Of a stretch of DNA of 22,459 bases, positions 6,943 to 14,879 are shown piece by piece (position 1 is the first letter of the stretch; each line of letters begins with the position of its first letter). Below the pieces are notes generated by a model that ran no database searches, was not told where the DNA came from, and was given only the letters and a program-made list of their open reading frames with translations. Source of the stretch: Bacteroidota bacterium (GTDB lineage Bacteria > Bacteroidota > Bacteroidia > Bacteroidales > Prolixibacteraceae); contig JAUYEQ010000546.1 in assembly GCA_030691295.1 (NCBI GenBank), positions 1-22,459 of the forward strand. Reading direction: 5' to 3'. The position numbers and the translations under genes were made by a program.

Positions 6943-8283
6943 TTGGAAACGGACCCTTTACCCATCTTGAGTGCAATTGCCTGGAATGTTGAATTTCTCC
7001 CTTTTACTTCAGGTGTTGCTGTCAGCCTGGTGGTTATATTAATCTTGTTATTTTGTTCTGCGTTGATCTCCGGTTCGGAAGTTGCTTATTTTTCATTAAG
7101 TCCTTCTGCAAAACAAAAAATTGCCGGACGATCGACAAAAAGAAATATCCATACGCTTAAAAATCTGGAATCTCCAGAGCAATTATTGGCTACCATATTG
7201 GTAGCCAATAATTTTGTAAATGTAGGCATTGTCATTTTATCCAGTTTTACGGTCGATTCTCTGGTTGTTTTTTCGAACGAGCCAATTATTGGATTTGTAT
7301 TTCAGGTCATCGTTATTTCATTCGTCCTTTTAATCGCCGGCGAAATTATTCCGAAAGTTTACGCCACCAAACATCCAATGAAATTTGCCGGTTTTATCTC
7401 CGTTCCGCTTCACTATCTGATAAAAATGCTCAAGCCGTTCAATTCTCTGTTGATCTATTTAACATCATTTGTCAACAAGCGCATCCATTCCTATAATCAG
7501 CACATTTCTGTCGATGAACTGTCTCAGGCATTGGAACTTACTTCTCAAATAGAATTAAGTGAAGACAAAGATATATTGAAAGGAATCGTAAAATTCGGAA
7601 ATAAAAGTGTGGCAGAAATCATGCATTCGAGGGTCGATGTTGTTTCGGCTGACATCAAAGACAGTTATGCCAAAATACTCAGCATAATTACGGAATCAGG
7701 TTTTTCGAGAATCCCGGTTTATTCCGATTCTTTCGATAATATAAAAGGAATACTATATATTAAGGATATTCTGCCGCATATTCACAAAGGGACTACCTTC
7801 CGCTGGCAAAGCATCATTAGGCCGCCTTTTTATGTTCCTGAAACAAAAAAAATAGACGATTTACTGGAGGAGTTCCAGAAGAACAAAGTCCACATGGCAA
7901 TTGTGGTTGATGAATATGGCGGCACCTCCGGAATTGTTACCCTTGAAGATATTCTGGAAGAGATTGTAGGTGAAATTACCGATGAATTTGATGAAGAAGA
8001 AACTTTTTATACAAAGATCAGCGAAAGCAAATACCTGTTCGACGGCAAAACTTTACTCAACGATTTTTACAAGGTAATCGGATCGGAGGAAGCTATTTTT
8101 GAAGATGTAAAAGGTGATGCTGATACACTAGCCGGACTGATACTGGAATTAAAAGGTGAATTTCCGGTGAAGCATGATATCATTCATTGCAAAAATTTCG
8201 TTTTCTCTATCGAAGCAGTTGACAACCGCCGCATTAAACAAATCAAAGTTGAAATAAATGCTCCATTGCAACAATTGAAATGA
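6943..8283 (+). CDS. gldE: Gliding-motility protein GldE (DUF21/CBS-domain membrane protein)
   Basis: The 446-residue membrane protein belongs to the CorC/HlyC-like family and, with GldD, supports gliding and type IX secretion. Residues from about 22 to 175 are a DUF21-type membrane domain (SGSEVAYFSLS at 43-53, then three further hydrophobic segments). Two CBS modules follow at about 225-280 and 290-340, with VVDEYGGTSGIVTLEDILEE at 321-340. A C-terminal CorC/HlyC domain covers about 355-440. The start is TTG at 6943: four consecutive in-frame TAA codons lie directly upstream and the first in-frame ATG is far inside the membrane domain. Its TGA overlaps the gldD ATG as ATGA, which indicates translational coupling. 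Related transporters of this fold export divalent cations; a transport role for GldE is not settled. Confidence 0.9.
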   Translation: METDPLPILSAIAWNVEFLPFTSGVAVSLVVILILLFCSALISGSEVAYFSLSPSAKQKIAGRSTKRNIHTLKNLESPEQLLATILVANNFVNVGIVILSSFTVDSLVVFSNEPIIGFVFQVIVISFVLLIAGEIIPKVYATKHPMKFAGFISVPLHYLIKMLKPFNSLLIYLTSFVNKRIHSYNQHISVDELSQALELTSQIELSEDKDILKGIVKFGNKSVAEIMHSRVDVVSADIKDSYAKILSIITESGFSRIPVYSDSFDNIKGILYIKDILPHIHKGTTFRWQSIIRPPFYVPETKKIDDLLEEFQKNKVHMAIVVDEYGGTSGIVTLEDILEEIVGEITDEFDEEETFYTKISESKYLFDGKTLLNDFYKVIGSEEAIFEDVKGDADTLAGLILELKGEFPVKHDIIHCKNFVFSIEAVDNRRIKQIKVEINAPLQQLK

Positions 8284-8858
8284 GAAAAATCCTGTTCCTT
8301 TTATCTTCATTATTCCTGCTGACGGCCATTTCGTGCAAAAGAGATTATATTCCAAAACCCCGGGGATATTTCAGGATAAGCTTTCAGGAAAAATTTTATA
8401 TAAAAACTGATCAGACGGCACTGCCCTATCAGTTTGAGATTCCGGTTTACGGAAAAATAGTTGCCGATAACGAACGGTTAGCTGAACCTTTTTGGGTTAA
8501 TCTTGAAATTCCCCGACACAAAGCAGAAGTGCACCTGAGTTATAAAAATGTGGAAAATAACTTGTGGAAACTAACCGAAGAATCACGCGAACTAGCTTAT
8601 AAACACAGTTTTAAAGCCGATGCAATTGACGAGCATATTTTTGTTAATCCTGAAAAGAAAGTTTACGGAACCATTTATCGGATTGACGGAAATACAGCAT
8701 CACCGCTTCAGTTTTACCTGACCGACAGCACAAAACATTTTTTGCGTGGCGCTCTTTATATCCGCGAAATTCCCAACATAGACTCCCTTCGTCCGGTCAT
8801 TGATTTTCTGACCCCCGACGTAATCCATTTAATTGAAACCACCGAATGGACCCGCTAA
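8280..8858 (+). CDS. gldD: Gliding-motility lipoprotein GldD
   Basis: The 192-residue protein is a predicted lipoprotein needed for gliding and type IX secretion in Flavobacterium. A signal peptide ends in LTAISC, with the lipidated Cys at C19. The mature region begins KRDYIPKPRGYFRISFQEKFY, whose YxPKPRGYFRI core is the family signature. It overlaps the gldE stop by four bases, and its own stop is directly followed by the ATG of the phosphopantetheinyl transferase. Assignment rests on that signature and the gldE neighbour. Whether the organism glides cannot be read from this window; GldD is also kept in non-gliding members that use type IX secretion. Confidence 0.92.
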   Translation: MRKILFLLSSLFLLTAISCKRDYIPKPRGYFRISFQEKFYIKTDQTALPYQFEIPVYGKIVADNERLAEPFWVNLEIPRHKAEVHLSYKNVENNLWKLTEESRELAYKHSFKADAIDEHIFVNPEKKVYGTIYRIDGNTASPLQFYLTDSTKHFLRGALYIREIPNIDSLRPVIDFLTPDVIHLIETTEWTR

Positions 8859-9494
8859 ATGCCGCTATTTAAAACCATATCAGTTACAAACGGTTTGCTG
8901 GCAGTTTGGCAAATTACCGAGTCGTCCGGCGAATTGCAATCTTTTTTTACTTCGGAGGAATTAGCAGATCCTAACTTTCAGAAATACAGTTTCGAAAAGC
9001 GGAAGGTTGAATGGATGGCGATCCGTGTTTTGCTCAAACAAATGGTCGGTTGCGGATTCGAAATTTTTTATACTGAAGTTGGGAAACCTGTGATTAAACA
9101 TCCACTTTACAAACATATCAGTATCAGTCATTCGCGCGATTTTGCAACAGTTTATGTTCATCAGAATCATTCAATTGGAATTGATATTGAAAGTATGACC
9201 CGAAACTACGCGTCGGTTAAAAAGCGGTATCTTTCTGAGCCTGAACTGGAACAAGTTAATGAAAATTCTATGCTGCAATGTATCTATTGGTGCGCCAAAG
9301 AAGCAGTTTTTAAGTTGGTTGACAAAGAAGGGGTTGATTTCAGGAAACAAATTCATGTGCTACCTTTTCCTCCTGAAACGAATATTTTCTTTGTCAGGTA
9401 CATTTTCGATAATCACGTAAAAACTTTGCAGCTTCAGTATGAATCTTTCAATCAGCACTGTTTGGTTTGGGTTTGCGGCGATTCTGCGGTTTAA
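8859..9494 (+). CDS. 4'-phosphopantetheinyl transferase superfamily protein
   Basis: The 211-residue protein would move the phosphopantetheine arm of coenzyme A onto a serine of an acyl- or peptidyl-carrier protein. The Mg2+-binding motif GIDIE is at 107-111 and the WCAKEAVFK motif at 144-152 supplies the catalytic E148 and K152. ISISHSRDFATVYV at 87-100 is the usual segment before the first motif. The length fits the Sfp-like group rather than the shorter AcpS type. Its ATG begins on the base after the gldD stop, so it is the last gene of the gldE-gldD unit. Substrate is not shown: it may be the fatty-acid carrier protein or a pigment or polyketide carrier elsewhere in the genome. Confidence 0.88.
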   Translation: MPLFKTISVTNGLLAVWQITESSGELQSFFTSEELADPNFQKYSFEKRKVEWMAIRVLLKQMVGCGFEIFYTEVGKPVIKHPLYKHISISHSRDFATVYVHQNHSIGIDIESMTRNYASVKKRYLSEPELEQVNENSMLQCIYWCAKEAVFKLVDKEGVDFRKQIHVLPFPPETNIFFVRYIFDNHVKTLQLQYESFNQHCLVWVCGDSAV

Positions 9495-9574
9495 TCAATT
9501 TGAATTCCATTTTTTCTAATCATTTTGCTGATTTAAATGTTTAGTCGATTATAGAAAATACATTTTATACTGTG

Positions 9575-11086
9575 ATGAAACAAACAGAACCACATATTCT
9601 GGTCATTTTCGGAGCTTCGGGCGATTTGACCAAACGAAAACTCATTCCGGCACTGTACGAATTGCATACGCAGCAACTACTTCCGGAGAAACTGGCAGTA
9701 CTGGGCGTTTCGCGGACCGAACTTTCTGATGCCGGTTTCCGTGAGAAAATGAAAGAATTTTTGTCCATTCAACCACACAACGAAAAAGACATTGAAGCTT
9801 TTTTGGAGCATCTTTATTATCAGCCACTTTCAACTGCCGATTCATCGGAATATCCTATTCTGAAATCAAGACTTGAATCGCTGGGCAAAGAATTGTCGAT
9901 TCCTGAAAATTACATTTATTACTTGTCAACCCCACCCAATTTGTACCAGATTATCCCGCAAAGTCTGGCTGATGTGGGGTTGAACGATGCGAAAAATGGG
10001 TTTAAGCGATTAATTATTGAAAAGCCTTTTGGTACTGATTTGAAGAGCGCTCAGGAACTGAACAAGAATTTGCGCAACTATTTTGATGAAGATCAGTTGT
10101 ACCGCATCGATCATTACCTCGGCAAAGAAACCGTCCAAAACATGCTGGTGACCCGCTTTTCGAACGGCATTTTCGAGCCGATCTGGAACCATAATTTTAT
10201 CCATCACATCGAAATCACTTCAGCAGAAACACTCGGGGTGGAAGACCGCGGTGGTTATTACGATCATTCGGGGGCGATGCGCGACATGGTTCAAAACCAT
10301 CTGATGCAACTGGTTGGTATGGTGGCGATGGAACCGCCTGTTGTGATAGAAGCCGATGCGATTCGTAATGAAATACTGAAGGTTTTTCAATCGTTGCGAC
10401 CAATCAGCGAAGCCGAAGTTGCCTCGCATGTTATTCGCGGACAATATACACAATCGCACATTGGGAAAGTGCTGGTGAAAGGTTACCGCGAGGAATCCGG
10501 CGTTGATGCACATTCTCGCACCGAAACATTTGTTGCGATGAAATTTTTCATCGATAATTTCCGCTGGGCGGGAGTTCCATTTTATATCCGGACAGGCAAA
10601 AAATTACCAGCCAGAGTTACCGAGGTGGTTATTCATTTTAAGAATACGCCTCATCATTTGTTCGGCAATCAGGCCGACACCGGTCCGGTAAATAATCAGC
10701 TCGTCCTTCGGATTCAGCCGGATGAAGGTATTCTGCTAAAAATCGGCATGAAAGTTCCCGGAGCCGGATTCCGGGTTCAAACTGTAAACATGGATTTCCA
10801 TTACGATCAGTTGTCGGATGTTTATCTTCCGACCGCCTACGGACGTTTGCTGCTCGATTGTATGCAGGGCGATGCCACCTTGTATGCCCGCGGCGATGCG
10901 GTCGAAAAAGCGTGGGAATATGTACAGCCGATCCTGAACGGATGGAAAAGCAATCCGGATATTCCAATATATGGTTATCCGGCTGGAACCTGGGGCCCGG
11001 AAATTGTGGATGATTTGATGGAAGACGGAACGTGGCGCTATCCGTGTAAAAATTTGGCCCACGATGGTGAATATTGTGAATTGTAA
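9575..11086 (+). CDS. zwf: Glucose-6-phosphate 1-dehydrogenase
   Basis: The 503-residue cytoplasmic enzyme oxidises glucose 6-phosphate to 6-phosphogluconolactone with NAD(P)+, opening the oxidative pentose phosphate pathway. The nucleotide-binding GASGDLTKRKL lies at 13-23, EKPFG at 149-153, and the active-site signature RIDHYLGKE at 177-185 with K184. The proton-abstracting His is probably H242 in MVQNHLMQ. The C-terminal dimerisation and substrate domain contains the conserved RWAGVPFYIRTGKKL and YGRLLLD segments. The ATG at 9575 is preferred; a GTG lies one codon upstream. The 6-phosphogluconolactonase gene follows 93 bases downstream on the same strand. A gnd gene is not in the window. 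Confidence 0.96.
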   Translation: MKQTEPHILVIFGASGDLTKRKLIPALYELHTQQLLPEKLAVLGVSRTELSDAGFREKMKEFLSIQPHNEKDIEAFLEHLYYQPLSTADSSEYPILKSRLESLGKELSIPENYIYYLSTPPNLYQIIPQSLADVGLNDAKNGFKRLIIEKPFGTDLKSAQELNKNLRNYFDEDQLYRIDHYLGKETVQNMLVTRFSNGIFEPIWNHNFIHHIEITSAETLGVEDRGGYYDHSGAMRDMVQNHLMQLVGMVAMEPPVVIEADAIRNEILKVFQSLRPISEAEVASHVIRGQYTQSHIGKVLVKGYREESGVDAHSRTETFVAMKFFIDNFRWAGVPFYIRTGKKLPARVTEVVIHFKNTPHHLFGNQADTGPVNNQLVLRIQPDEGILLKIGMKVPGAGFRVQTVNMDFHYDQLSDVYLPTAYGRLLLDCMQGDATLYARGDAVEKAWEYVQPILNGWKSNPDIPIYGYPAGTWGPEIVDDLMEDGTWRYPCKNLAHDGEYCEL

Positions 11087-11090
11087 AAGA

Positions 11091-11122
11091 GTTTCAAGTT
11101 CCAGGTTTCAAGTTTCAAGTTG
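11091..11122 (+). repeat. Short tandem repeat of (T)TTCAAG between zwf and pgl
   Basis: The stretch holds three near-identical units built on GTTTCAAG, in the order GTTTCAAGTT, GTTTCAAG and TTTCAAG, separated by CCAG. It lies directly after the zwf stop. Such units are a familiar sort of intergenic repeat in Bacteroidota genomes; no function is visible. Confidence 0.55.
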
Positions 11123-11179
11123 TTGACTGTCCATTATTTGTCGTCTGTCTTTTGGTGACAAACGAAAAGTTAAATTCGA

Positions 11180-11923
11180 ATGAAAAACAAATTACATATT
11201 TTTAAAACTCCTGAAGAATTGGCGAACGAATTTGCCAATCAATTAATGAGTTGGGTAGAAACCCATTCCGGAAATAAATTTCACCTTGCAATTTCTGGAG
11301 GTAAAACCCCGGATTTGCTATTTGATATTCTAGCGAAAAAATACGCTGATTCAGTACTTTGGCAAAAGGTTCATTTCTGGTGGGTCGATGAACGGATGGT
11401 TTCACCGGAACATCAGGAAAGCAATTTTGGAACAGTCCAAAAACTACTATTCTCCCGAATAGATATCCCTGAAAAAAATATCCACCGGATTAAAGGCGAA
11501 AACGAACCAGAGTACGAAGCTGTTTCCTATTCAACCCAGATTCGGGAGAACTTGACCGCAACCAATGGCTGGCCGGTATTTGATTTGATTGTACTTGGAA
11601 TGGGCGACGATGGACACACTGCCTCTATTTTTCCTGATCAAATGGAATTGCTTGTTTCCGAAAAGGTTTGCGAAGTAGCCAATCATCCGGTCTCTGGGCA
11701 AAAACGAGTTACATTGACTGGGCAAGTAATCAATGCTGCAGCCAAAGTCATTTTTTTAGTGGTCGGCCAAAGTAAAGTTGATCGGCTGGCCGAAATATTT
11801 TTACATCGGAAACCTGCAAAATTGCTTCCAGCAGCATACATTCAACCTCACGGCGGGCAACTGGAGTGGTACGTTGATGAAGCAGCCGCTGGACAAATCG
11901 GATCAGAATTAGCCAGGAGATGA
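11180..11923 (+). CDS. pgl: 6-phosphogluconolactonase
   Basis: The 247-residue enzyme hydrolyses 6-phosphogluconolactone, the product of the preceding zwf. The phosphate-binding motif AISGGKTP is at 37-44, the VHFWWVDER motif at 64-72, and the family signature GMGDDGHTASIFP at 140-152. Length is normal for the DevB/SOL type. Spacing from zwf is 93 bases, including the short tandem repeat, so co-transcription is likely. It converges on the GH43-like gene, with only 15 bases between the two stop codons and no evident terminator there. Confidence 0.95.
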   Translation: MKNKLHIFKTPEELANEFANQLMSWVETHSGNKFHLAISGGKTPDLLFDILAKKYADSVLWQKVHFWWVDERMVSPEHQESNFGTVQKLLFSRIDIPEKNIHRIKGENEPEYEAVSYSTQIRENLTATNGWPVFDLIVLGMGDDGHTASIFPDQMELLVSEKVCEVANHPVSGQKRVTLTGQVINAAAKVIFLVVGQSKVDRLAEIFLHRKPAKLLPAAYIQPHGGQLEWYVDEAAAGQIGSELARR

Positions 11924-11938
11924 ATTCAAAGGCGGTAA

Positions 11939-12886
11939 TCAATTTCCATTCAAAAGCCCGTTGAAAACTTTTTTGCTGACTTTAAAGGCCGTTCCATGCC
12001 GTACTCCTTTTGTGAACGAAACCTGATCGGAAACATCTTCCCAGTCTACCATATTTTTCGAACGAACCGCGCCATATTTGTGTTCAGTATATTTGTCGAA
12101 ATACACATACACATATTTCCCGACCTGAAGAGCGGTTGGTCCTTCAGCCCAATATTTTCCGGTTATCGGTTCCGAAACTTTTAAAGGATAAGGCCCTGCT
12201 GCTTTATCCGAAACCGTAATCCGGATATTTTTTTCGGGTGGGTTGGGATTTTCATTTTTCAGGAACATATAAAACTGATTGTTTTTCGGAAAAATATTCG
12301 CGTCAATCACGCTGAAATCAGGATTAAAAAGCATTTCTGTCGGACTGAACGATTTAAAATCTTTGGTTCGTGTGCAATACATCCGGTGGTTCAGTCCTTT
12401 TTCCCGCTCCGAAGAAGCCACATCTGAATGACGTCCGGGAATGGTAGTAGCCCAAAAGATAATGTATTCGCCACTTGCCGGATCGTAAGCCAATTCAGGC
12501 GCCCAACTGTTTTTGGCGGTTGGTTCGTGTTCCATTACCGGAATGGCTTTTTGCTCCGACCAGTTGATCAAATCTGGCGACGAGGCATACCCAATAATCC
12601 GATCCCACCAGCCGCTTGTCCAAACCATGTGGAAAAGTCCGTCTTTGCCCTGAATAATGCAGGGGTCGCGCATCAGCTTGTCTTTGCCAACAGTTGGTGC
12701 GAGGAAAGACTTCCCTTCATTCAGCGGAGTCCATTTCAAACCATCGTTGCTGTATGCCAGGTGCAGCCCATCCTGCCCATTGTCAACAAAATACGAAAAC
12801 AGGTAAACCTCTTTCTGCGCCATTGATGTAAGGGAAAAGAGGCAAAACGCCAGCACTACCAAACTCCGGAAACTATTCATATTCAT
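11939..12886 (-). CDS. Secreted glycoside hydrolase, GH43-like five-bladed propeller
   Basis: The 315-residue protein is predicted to be exported (signal peptide to about residue 23, ending SMAQ). The rest is a five-bladed beta-propeller glycosidase of the GH43 type, a group that acts mostly on arabinose- or xylose-containing side chains. Candidate catalytic acids are D74 in MRDPCII, D195 in VIDANIF and E248 in YWAEGP; their order and spacing fit the GH43 Asp-Asp-Glu triad. NSWAPELAYD at 126-135 and repeated S.D...W strand motifs support the fold. The frame is open upstream through TTG 12913 and ATG 12895. The ATG at 12886 is chosen because it gives a clean signal peptide and overlaps the end of the uroD remnant (12873-12875 stop). 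Substrate and subfamily cannot be fixed from sequence alone. Confidence 0.82.
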   Translation of the reverse strand: MNMNSFRSLVVLAFCLFSLTSMAQKEVYLFSYFVDNGQDGLHLAYSNDGLKWTPLNEGKSFLAPTVGKDKLMRDPCIIQGKDGLFHMVWTSGWWDRIIGYASSPDLINWSEQKAIPVMEHEPTAKNSWAPELAYDPASGEYIIFWATTIPGRHSDVASSEREKGLNHRMYCTRTKDFKSFSPTEMLFNPDFSVIDANIFPKNNQFYMFLKNENPNPPEKNIRITVSDKAAGPYPLKVSEPITGKYWAEGPTALQVGKYVYVYFDKYTEHKYGAVRSKNMVDWEDVSDQVSFTKGVRHGTAFKVSKKVFNGLLNGN

Positions 12887-13073
12887 AAACTCCATGTTTT
12901 TTGCACAATTCAATAAATTTCAGCACCCGTTCGGGCAAAACATCGTTTTGAAGGATGTATGCCGGAGCAATCATGTATCCGCCACCTTTTCCCAAAACCG
13001 CAATTTTTTCGATAATGTCACGCTCCAATTCTTCATCAGTTTCAATCGGCAATTGCTCCAGGCATCCTGTGGA
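12873..13073 (-). pseudogene. 3' remnant of a second UroD-like gene
   Basis: Sixty codons from CAA at 13055 to TAG at 12875-12873 encode the C-terminus of a protein close to the UroD-like gene at 14880-15986. Over the 50 residues beginning TDEELERD and ending ELCKKHG, 41 are identical. An in-frame TAA at 13076-13074 closes the frame upstream and no start codon lies between, so the piece cannot be a full gene. Fragmentary similarity (a Val, then QD) may continue past 13076 in shifted frames. The stop codon overlaps the GH43 start (ATGAATATGAATAG), which suggests that an intact uroD copy once sat directly upstream of, and was coupled to, GH43. Confidence 0.88.
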
Positions 13074-13076
13074 TTA

Positions 13077-13401
13077 GTTGACAGGGGATTTTCTATTTGG
13101 AGCCAAAAGTAGCAACTATTTAGATGTAAAATACAAAGATGGTGTTTGTAAAAAGCGACTATACAGGGAGTGAATATCCGTTTGCTGCCTGAGAACAACC
13201 AGAAGACATCCAATCATTTTCACCATTGGGTAAAAAAAATGTTCGGTTCATGACTAAAGTATTGCAGTTAGCGTTCTGAAAATAGCTGGAGGCGTCCCAG
13301 CATTGGGTGCAAAGTTTTTCTTTGAGTTACTCAACAGCCTCTACCAGGTCTTCCAGCTTTTGAAATTTCAGGGACGTTAGGAAACAAACCTGCATCTTGC
13401 C
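13077..13401. other. Intergenic stretch without a recognised gene
   Basis: About 325 bases between the uroD remnant and the AraA-like stop codon contain several short frames on both strands, each broken by stops and without a recognised motif. No inverted repeats typical of insertion-sequence ends were found. Since the remnant lacks its first 300 or so codons, this is where they would have been. The stretch may be highly decayed coding DNA or replacement DNA. A weak GCTGG/CCAGC hairpin is present near 13286-13302. Confidence 0.5.
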
Positions 13402-14814
13402 TTAGCAAATCTTCACCACTTCAATGCCTAATATTTGCCCGAGTTTTCCGATTTTGTCGGCAATATGCCCTACCCCAATCGCACAATGGTGGGCAGGGCC
13501 TTGTTTTGACCACTCATTAATAAAACGTTTGGCACCAATAGAAAAGCGATAGCGGCTGTTGGTGTTTCCGATTTCAAGAACCGGTCCGGGAACCGATTCA
13601 CCTTCGGCAACCAAAAGAAACAGACCGTCTTTACCTTCAACCACCGACAATAAAGTAACCGAACCATGTTTTACGGTCATCTGGATAGACAAGCCTTTTC
13701 CCGGTTTTCCATGGTAAATGGGCAGCGGAACCAGTCGTACACGACCTTCAGCAATGGCAAAATGGGCAGGTCCATCGTGACCGAGCATCACCACATCATC
13801 CTTGAAATCCATCAGATAAAATTCGGAGAACGAACCTCCGGCGCCAAACTCTGCCATAATTTTCATGGCCTGTGCATTTTTCACTTCACACTCGCCTGCA
13901 ACCGGTATGTTTTTGCCCGTTAGCAAAGTGTTTCCGGCAATCACCGAAGTTACTATGTTTTCGTAATCGTTACCCGACTCTCCTTCGTAATAGTAGGCCA
14001 TCGAACCCAGATTACGGTTTTTAACCAATTTGTCCAAGGCCAATGAAGTGCGGGCAGCTCGTTCAATTTCATACGTTTCACATTCCGAAGCCACATCAAA
14101 AGCGTTGTGAAATTCCTGAATTTTGGACTGAACTTCGGCATCGGTAACTGCATCGCGGTATTTTTTCAGTTCGCACATTTCGAGTAGTTCTATGTGTGTT
14201 CCAAACACAGCCGATTGTTTGGTCATGTCGGTGTAAACGTCGAGCATGCCACAATAGTAGTGTCCCAGAACGCCAAGACGATTGTTTCGCATCGCTGAAG
14301 CTACACGTGCAGCTTCAGTCCAGGCTTCAATCTCGCGCCATGCTTCTTCGTCCTGCAGGTATCCGGTCACAAAATCATATTGAATTCCGGAGCGGTTAAA
14401 CACGCTGGCAATCTCGGGAACCGAGCAGGCCTGGCAGTGTTCGAGCCACACCCCTGTCATTTTGCCCCGATCGCCCAACTTGTTGAAAGCTTCGTAATCC
14501 AATTCTGCAACCGGCTGAAGGTTCAGAATCAGCACCGGAACTTTCAGCTTTTGTGCTACCGGCAATACGGTTGAAGACAGTGCATACGTGGAAACGTACA
14601 GGAAAACAATTTCCACATCCTGCGATTTCAGGTAATCAGCAGCTTCGCGGGCTTTCACCGGATTGTCAACCATTCCGGCATCGGCCACCTCCACGCCAAA
14701 ACCTTCAATTTTGCTTTTAATTTGTTCCTGGTAAGTTTTCAGATTGTCGAGCAATCCGTCGAATTGCGCCCAATAGGTATCAAGCCCAATTCCAAACAAT
14801 CCCACTTTAGTCAT
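13402..14814 (-). CDS. L-arabinose/L-fucose isomerase-family protein
   Basis: The 470-residue protein resembles AraA-type aldose-ketose isomerases, cytoplasmic metal-dependent enzymes of about 500 residues. The four metal-binding and catalytic positions can be matched: E308 in AGECE, E331 in SFSEFY, H346 in LGHDGPAH, and H442/H443 in GPAHHC. These correspond to E306, E333, H350 and H450 of E. coli AraA. The rest diverges from true AraA, so the sugar may be something other than arabinose. Context with two rhamnosidases suggests a deoxy- or side-chain sugar, but this is inference. The frame opens at a TTG at 14826; the ATG at 14814 (MTKVGLFGIGLDTYW) is the likelier start. It follows the UroD-like gene after a 65-base gap on the same strand. 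Confidence 0.8.
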   Translation of the reverse strand: MTKVGLFGIGLDTYWAQFDGLLDNLKTYQEQIKSKIEGFGVEVADAGMVDNPVKAREAADYLKSQDVEIVFLYVSTYALSSTVLPVAQKLKVPVLILNLQPVAELDYEAFNKLGDRGKMTGVWLEHCQACSVPEIASVFNRSGIQYDFVTGYLQDEEAWREIEAWTEAARVASAMRNNRLGVLGHYYCGMLDVYTDMTKQSAVFGTHIELLEMCELKKYRDAVTDAEVQSKIQEFHNAFDVASECETYEIERAARTSLALDKLVKNRNLGSMAYYYEGESGNDYENIVTSVIAGNTLLTGKNIPVAGECEVKNAQAMKIMAEFGAGGSFSEFYLMDFKDDVVMLGHDGPAHFAIAEGRVRLVPLPIYHGKPGKGLSIQMTVKHGSVTLLSVVEGKDGLFLLVAEGESVPGPVLEIGNTNSRYRFSIGAKRFINEWSKQGPAHHCAIGVGHIADKIGKLGQILGIEVVKIC

Positions 14815-14879
14815 CGTATGCTTCAATTTTTTTTTATTTCTAATTGATAATTATTTCTTTTGCAAAACTTCGTCACACC

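Noticed and set aside
11091..11122. TTTCAAG repeats considered as a CRISPR array
   Set aside because: Units are 7-10 nt and contiguous, without spacers; no cas gene is present.
12971..13213. 80-codon minus-strand frame overlapping the uroD remnant
   Set aside because: It reads the remnant in the wrong frame; the UroD similarity is in the frame ending at 12873. It may only reflect frameshift decay.
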